Shown piece by piece: positions 7,031 to 10,400 of a stretch of 10,400 nucleotides of DNA (positions within the stretch are counted from its first letter, which is position 1; each line of letters starts with the position of its first letter). The position numbers were made by a program, and so were the translations under genes. The DNA is from an uncultured Prevotella sp. (GTDB lineage: Bacteria; Bacteroidota; Bacteroidia; Bacteroidales; Bacteroidaceae): positions 1-10,400 of the forward strand of contig CAKQCV010000079.1 of the NCBI GenBank assembly GCA_934217675.1, in the 5' to 3' direction. The notes beneath the pieces were generated by a model that saw nothing but the letters and a program-made list of their open reading frames with translations, had not been told where the DNA came from and made no database searches.

Positions 7031-8431
7031 ATGAAAATATTAAGAAAAATCATGTTCCTTGCGTCAGCATTGGCGATAGCCACATGCTCGTATGCAAAAC
7101 TTCCATGGGAAAATGGTAAGTTGAAAGTATCGGAAAATCATCGTTACCTTATGCACGAGAACGGAGAACCGTTTTTCTGGATGGGAGAAACGGGTTGGCT
7201 ACTGCCACAGAAACTCGACCGCAGTGAGGTCTCACACTATCTTGACTGTTGCGAGAAAGCCGGTTATAACGTGGTTCAGGTGCAAACGATGAACGGAGTG
7301 CCGAGTACAAATCTCTATGGCGAAGGTTCTCTGCCCGATGGTTTTAACTTCAAGAATGTGTTGAAAGACAAGAGGGCTGCCAGCTATTGGGGCAATATGG
7401 ACTATATTGTGAAGACGGCAGAGCGTCATGGTATATATATAGGTATGGTATGTATATGGGGTGGACTTGTGAAGCATGGGATGATGAATGTGGAGCAGGC
7501 AAAGGCATACGGTAACTTCCTTGCCAATCGCTATAAGAATTCGCCTAATATAGTGTGGATTATCGGTGGCGACATAAAGGGAGATGTGAAGCCTGAAGTG
7601 TGGACAGCTTTGGCAGAAAGCATAAAGGCAGTAGACAAAAACCATGTAATGACGTTCCATCCATTCGGGAGGACCCTTTCGGCAGTGTGGTGGAATGATG
7701 CAGACTGGCTTGATTTCAATATGTTTCAAAGTGGGCATCGCCGTTACGGACAGAAAAAAGGCGATGGTGACACCAGTATAACAAATCAAGAGGAAGACAA
7801 CTGGCGCTACGTGCAGCAAAGTTTGTCGATGTCGCCATTGAAGCCTGTGCTCGACGGGGAGCCAAGCTACGAGGGCATTCCTCAGGGGTTGCACGATGCC
7901 ACTCAACCACTGTGGAAAGCATGCGATGTGCGTCGCTATGCCTACTGGTCGGTATTCTCCGGCTCTTGCGGTCATACCTACGGCAACAATGCCATAATGC
8001 AATTCCATAAGCCAGGCAACGGCGGAGGTTATGGTTGCAAGAAAGCCTGGTATGATGCTCTGAACGACCCCGGTTTCAATCAGATGAAATATTTAAAGAA
8101 TCTTATGCTTATGTTCCCTTATTTTGAACGTGTGGCAGACCAGAGCGTTATTATTGGCGGTGAGGGCTACCGCTACGACCGTCTTGCTGCAACGCGGGGT
8201 AACGACTATCTGCTTGTCTACAACTATAGCGGTAGGCCTATGCAGATTGACCTAAGTAAGATTAGCGGTGAGAAGAAAAAGGCATGGTGGTATAATCCGC
8301 AAGACGGAACATTCAAGTATATAGGCGTGTTTGACAACAGCCACACCGACTTCCAATATGATGCAGCCTACATGGCGGGAGAAGACCGGGTGCTTGTAGT
8401 CGTGGATGCAGCAAAGAATTATGTGAAGTGA
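7031..8431 (+). CDS. Secreted DUF4038 / GH140-like glycoside hydrolase
   Basis: This 466-aa protein matches DUF4038 TIM-barrel enzymes with a C-terminal putative collagen-binding-type beta domain, the layout of glycoside hydrolase family GH140. The signal peptide is residues 1-22 (MFLASALAIATCSYA). Landmarks are the N-terminal RYLMHENGEPFFWMGETGW at 38-56, NIVWIIGGD at 173-181 with likely acid/base Asp181, and PVLDGEPSYEGI at 272-283 with likely nucleophile Glu277. The 96-residue spacing agrees with what I recall for the Bacteroides apiosidase of this family. The C-terminal domain covers about 370-463 (RLAATRGNDYLLVYNYSG, then KKAWWYNPQDGTF). GH140 apiosidases cleave apiose from rhamnogalacturonan-II side chains, but DUF4038 proteins are broader, so the substrate is inferred. 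It is first in the right operon, divergent from susCD. No Shine-Dalgarno is seen; an internal Met at residue 8 is a less likely start. Confidence 0.88.
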   Translation: MKILRKIMFLASALAIATCSYAKLPWENGKLKVSENHRYLMHENGEPFFWMGETGWLLPQKLDRSEVSHYLDCCEKAGYNVVQVQTMNGVPSTNLYGEGSLPDGFNFKNVLKDKRAASYWGNMDYIVKTAERHGIYIGMVCIWGGLVKHGMMNVEQAKAYGNFLANRYKNSPNIVWIIGGDIKGDVKPEVWTALAESIKAVDKNHVMTFHPFGRTLSAVWWNDADWLDFNMFQSGHRRYGQKKGDGDTSITNQEEDNWRYVQQSLSMSPLKPVLDGEPSYEGIPQGLHDATQPLWKACDVRRYAYWSVFSGSCGHTYGNNAIMQFHKPGNGGGYGCKKAWYDALNDPGFNQMKYLKNLMLMFPYFERVADQSVIIGGEGYRYDRLAATRGNDYLLVYNYSGRPMQIDLSKISGEKKKAWWYNPQDGTFKYIGVFDNSHTDFQYDAAYMAGEDRVLVVVDAAKNYVK

Positions 8432-8435
8432 AAAT

Positions 8436-8441
8436 AAGGAG
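8436..8441 (+). promoter_or_regulatory. Shine-Dalgarno sequence before the second hydrolase
   Basis: AAGGAG lies 5 nt before the ATG at 8447, in the 15-nt gap after the upstream stop codon. Such a full Shine-Dalgarno is uncommon in Bacteroidetes and absent from the other genes here. It fixes the start choice and suggests efficient re-initiation downstream of the first hydrolase gene. Confidence 0.6.
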
Positions 8442-8446
8442 AAATC

Positions 8447-9829
8447 ATGAAAAAGTATATAATTGTAATTTCCGCACTGTTGCTTAGCTGCTTTCATTCG
8501 CAGGCACAGCTTCCGGAACGCACAGAAAGCAATGTGGAGAAATATTCTGCAATATGCAAGCAGAATATCTACAAGGAGATGCATGGCATGTACCGCAAGG
8601 CTGGAGGCGCACTTAAATTCCCTTTTCTTGCTCCGGGCAGCAACCAGTATCTCGACATGCTATGGGATTGGGACTCATGGCTCAGCGATGTGGCATTGCG
8701 GCAGATACTTAAAGACAAGGGTACAAAGAAAGATAGTATACAGGCTCTTGATTATGAAAAAGGTTGTGTGCTCAATGCCCTCAGTTATGGAGGTATGGAC
8801 GGATGGATACCTATATGGATAGAGCGCAATGCGCCAAGTCGTGAAGAAATGCTGAAAAAACGCAATCCCTGGAAAAGCAATATGCATAAGCCGACGATAG
8901 CACAGCATGCAGCTTTTATCGTGCAGACAATGAATGGTGATGCAGAGTGGCTTCGTGAAGATTTCTATTATCTGCAGGCTTTCGAATCGAAATACATGAA
9001 TTGGCATCGCGACAAGGCAACCGGTCTGCTGTATTGGGAAACAGACGAGGCAATAGGGGTGGACAACGATCCAAGCACATTCTACCGTCCGCATGAGAGC
9101 TCCGGTTCAATCTTTCTCAATGCCTTGATGTATAAGGAACTGAAAGCCATGGCATATCTGGCGAAATGCCTGAGACTTGATGAAATATCAAGTAGCTACG
9201 AGCATGACGCCGACAAGTTGAAAGAATGTATAAAAGAAAACTGCTGGGACCAGAGAGACCGCTTCTATTATAGTGTAGACCTGAATCTGCTGCCTGTAGA
9301 AAAACCGGATATCAAAGCTTTGAACCCTGGCGACCTGTATCTGCATGTCGGACAACCACGTTCCTACGACTGCTTGATACAGCGTTTCGATGTATGGAGC
9401 GGATTTATGGCAATGTGGGCAGGCATAGCCACAAAAGAACAAGCGGCAGACATCGTTATGCGTCACTATCGCGACACGACGTCGTTCAATGCACCATCGG
9501 GGGTGCGCACCCTCTCGCCATTAGAGAAGATGTACAACGTCAAGGCAAGTGGCAACCCTTCATCGTGGCAGGGACCAGTGTGGATAAACGTGAATTATCT
9601 TGTGTTCCGTGGCTTGTTGAACTATGGTTACAATGAAGATGCAAGGGAATTGGCAGAAAAGACGGTAATTCTGCTCGGTAGGGATTTTGAGCGTTTCGGT
9701 GCATTACATGAATATTATATCCCAGATAACGGTGAGCCAGTGCTGAATAAAGGCTTTCAAAACTGGAATTTCCTGGTGCTGAACATGATTGCCTGGCTTG
9801 AAGGAAGGCCAATGATAGAGGAGTTCTGA
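8447..9829 (+). CDS. Secreted MGH1 / trehalase-like glycoside hydrolase
   Basis: This 460-aa protein resembles the (alpha/alpha)6-barrel clan containing trehalases (GH37), GH63 alpha-glucosidases and bacterial MGH1-like enzymes. A signal peptide covers residues 1-20 (SQA before QLPE); LLSC ending at Cys15 is a possible lipobox, so surface anchoring is not excluded. Landmarks are YLDMLWDWDSWLSDVALRQ at 68-86, GVDNDPS at 204-210 (likely general acid Asp206, compare trehalase-type DNSP motifs), NPSSWQGPVWINVNYLVFRG at 370-389, and HEYYIPDNGEP at 421-431 (likely base Glu422). The spacing of these blocks covers a whole catalytic domain, with no extra N-terminal domain. It follows the DUF4038 gene by 15 bp, so the two are almost certainly co-transcribed and act on the same glycan. 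Inverting alpha-glycosidase activity is expected from the clan, but the sugar is unknown and trehalose itself is unlikely in this context. Confidence 0.85.
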   Translation: MKKYIIVISALLLSCFHSQAQLPERTESNVEKYSAICKQNIYKEMHGMYRKAGGALKFPFLAPGSNQYLDMLWDWDSWLSDVALRQILKDKGTKKDSIQALDYEKGCVLNALSYGGMDGWIPIWIERNAPSREEMLKKRNPWKSNMHKPTIAQHAAFIVQTMNGDAEWLREDFYYLQAFESKYMNWHRDKATGLLYWETDEAIGVDNDPSTFYRPHESSGSIFLNALMYKELKAMAYLAKCLRLDEISSSYEHDADKLKECIKENCWDQRDRFYYSVDLNLLPVEKPDIKALNPGDLYLHVGQPRSYDCLIQRFDVWSGFMAMWAGIATKEQAADIVMRHYRDTTSFNAPSGVRTLSPLEKMYNVKASGNPSSWQGPVWINVNYLVFRGLLNYGYNEDARELAEKTVILLGRDFERFGALHEYYIPDNGEPVLNKGFQNWNFLVLNMIAWLEGRPMIEEF

Positions 9830-9856
9830 TTAAAGGTAAAGCTCACTTATGGGCAT

Positions 9857-9881
9857 AAAAAAAGGAGTACCGCTGTACTCC
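9857..9881 (-). terminator. Intrinsic terminator of the small RNA
   Basis: A 7-bp GC-containing stem with a 4-nt loop (GGAGTAC-AGCG-GTACTCC) is followed on the - strand by seven T residues. On the + strand the same stem is preceded by the A-run and followed by AACCTTGTT, so it is at best a weak terminator for the hydrolase operon that ends at 9829. Confidence 0.8.
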
Positions 9882-9918
9882 AACCTTGTTAACCTTAAAT
9901 CTAATACTATGAAAAACA
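9857..9918 (-). ncRNA. Putative free-standing small RNA, about 62 nt
   Basis: The - strand carries a complete small transcription unit. The promoter at 9955-9924 (CTTGC, then TACCTTTG) predicts a start near 9918. The RNA would have an unstructured AU-rich part of about 37 nt containing two AAGGTT copies, then the hairpin GGAGTAC-AGCG-GTACTCC (9881-9864) and seven U residues (9863-9857). No start codon with a useful reading frame is present. It lies between the hydrolase operon and the PEP-type gene, separated from the latter by its own hairpin. It could act on other mRNAs through the single-stranded part, or be a relic of a leader. The 5' end is estimated from the promoter only. Confidence 0.55.
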
Positions 9919-9923
9919 CATTG

Positions 9924-9955
9924 CAAAGGTATGACTATATCACGAAATTTGCAAG
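9924..9955 (-). promoter_or_regulatory. Bacteroidetes promoter for the small RNA
   Basis: The - strand reads TACCTTTG at 9931-9924, an exact TAnnTTTG match. It is preceded after 20 nt by TTG (9954-9952, context CTTGC), close to the -33 TTTG consensus at standard spacing. This is the best-formed promoter in the window. Confidence 0.6.
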
Positions 9956-10057
9956 CGTTTATATGAGAAAAATACAAGAAATATTACTTTCTTGATTTTA
10001 ATCAATGCGTTTTATTGCGATTCATAATATATCAATACATAAAAGTTACGAAAAGAC

Positions 10058-10123
10058 ATTGGGTGTCAGACTGCCAATTACTTGCCTGTTTATGGGCATT
10101 CTAAGGCTGTCGTGACACCCAAT
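10058..10123 (-). terminator. Long hairpin after the PEP-type gene
   Basis: ATTGGGTGTCA at 10058-10068 pairs perfectly over 11 bp with 10113-10123. The stem continues imperfectly with GAC (10069-10071)/GTC (10109-10111) and GCC (10073-10075)/GGC (10105-10107), and the apex holds a small TGCC/GGCA hairpin. It begins 5 nt after the stop codon at 10129. On the - strand it is followed by GTCTTTTCG, a modest U-tract. It probably ends or protects the mRNA of the PEP-type gene. Confidence 0.6.
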
Positions 10124-10128
10124 ATCGT

Positions 10129-10400
10129 TTATTTCTTCCAGCAAACAACACCAAGTTGCTTCATTCCATCCATGAGTATGCGCAGAGGAGTGTCGAAGCG
10201 CACTCTCCTCACATGCTCCGTCTCCTCAACAGCAGGCATACTGTCGAGAATTTCTTTGCGGAAGAACCCGCTGCCGTGCCCTTGGTCAATCGTGAAGTAG
10301 CCAACCCCAAAGCTTGTAAGGTTTTGGAAGAAGTGAGTACCTTGGCTTGGGTCAACACTATAGCTCTTTAGTGCAACCTCAACAATAACCTTTGCTGCAC
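10129..10400 (-). CDS. C-terminal end of a PEP/pyruvate-binding (PEP synthase-like) protein, partial
   Basis: An open frame on the - strand enters from the right edge and ends with TAA at 10131-10129, giving 89 complete codons with no start inside the window. The peptide contains VALKSYSVDPSQGTHFFQNL, GVGYFTIDQG, and near the end VRFDTPLRILMDGMKQLGVV followed by CWKK. I recognise this from memory as the tail of large Bacteroidetes proteins annotated as PEP/pyruvate-binding or phosphoenolpyruvate synthase-like. These use an ATP-grasp domain related to pyruvate phosphate dikinase for phosphate transfer. Its composition and continuity mark it as a real gene; the product name is less certain. It is convergent with the hydrolase operon and probably unrelated to the PUL. 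Confidence 0.7.
   Translation of the reverse strand, partial: AAKVIVEVALKSYSVDPSQGTHFFQNLTSFGVGYFTIDQGHGSGFFRKEILDSMPAVEETEHVRRVRFDTPLRILMDGMKQLGVVCWKK

Noticed and set aside
7232..8008. Long 258-codon - strand open frame
   Set aside because: It lies wholly antisense to the DUF4038 hydrolase, whose motifs are intact. Its translation is rich in His, Cys and Ile with no domain, typical of a shadow frame.
9909..9995. 28-codon + strand frame beginning MKNTLQRYDYITK
   Set aside because: It overlaps the promoter and 5' end of the better supported - strand small RNA and has no promoter or ribosome site of its own. It could be wrongly annotated as a short protein.
10082..10371. Two + strand open frames of 71-72 codons
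   Set aside because: Both are antisense to the partial PEP-type gene on the - strand, which has recognisable protein sequence.

Overview
The window looks like a chromosomal segment of a Bacteroidales bacterium, most likely Prevotella or a close relative (for example Segatella). This rests on a SusC/SusD outer-membrane glycan importer pair, Bacteroidetes-type promoter elements (TAnnTTTG), AT-rich intergenic DNA and near absence of Shine-Dalgarno sequences. The core is a small polysaccharide utilisation locus (PUL) with two divergent arms.

Layout. A proline tRNA (anticodon CGG) and its terminator sit at the left edge on the + strand. The left PUL arm is on the - strand and is transcribed from about 6530 leftwards: a SusC-like TonB-dependent transporter (1061 aa), a SusD-like lipoprotein (469 aa), a strong hairpin, then a secreted SGNH/sialate O-acetylesterase-like enzyme (481 aa). 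A 623-bp divergent intergenic region (6408-7030) holds a clear promoter element for susC, four tandem 22-bp repeats and several inverted repeats. The right arm is on the + strand: a secreted DUF4038/GH140-like glycoside hydrolase (466 aa), followed after 15 bp by an MGH1/trehalase-like (alpha/alpha)6-barrel glycoside hydrolase (460 aa). To the right, on the - strand, are a probable free-standing small RNA of about 62 nt with its own promoter and terminator, a long hairpin, and the last 89 codons of a gene resembling PEP/pyruvate-binding (PEP synthase-like) proteins.

How the genes work together. SusD captures an oligosaccharide at the cell surface and SusC imports it using TonB energy. The esterase would strip O-acetyl groups and the two hydrolases would cut glycosidic bonds. 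The nearest characterised relative I know for the DUF4038 enzyme is an apiosidase acting on rhamnogalacturonan-II, so an acetylated, branched plant cell-wall glycan such as pectin is a reasonable but unproven guess. No regulator (hybrid two-component system, SusR or ECF sigma/anti-sigma) and no SusE/F-like surface glycan-binding protein is present in the window.

I see no new defence system, CRISPR array, insertion sequence or phage region. The least ordinary signals are non-coding: the putative small RNA at 9857-9918, the 22-bp repeat array at 6857-6944 and the hairpin between susD and the esterase gene.
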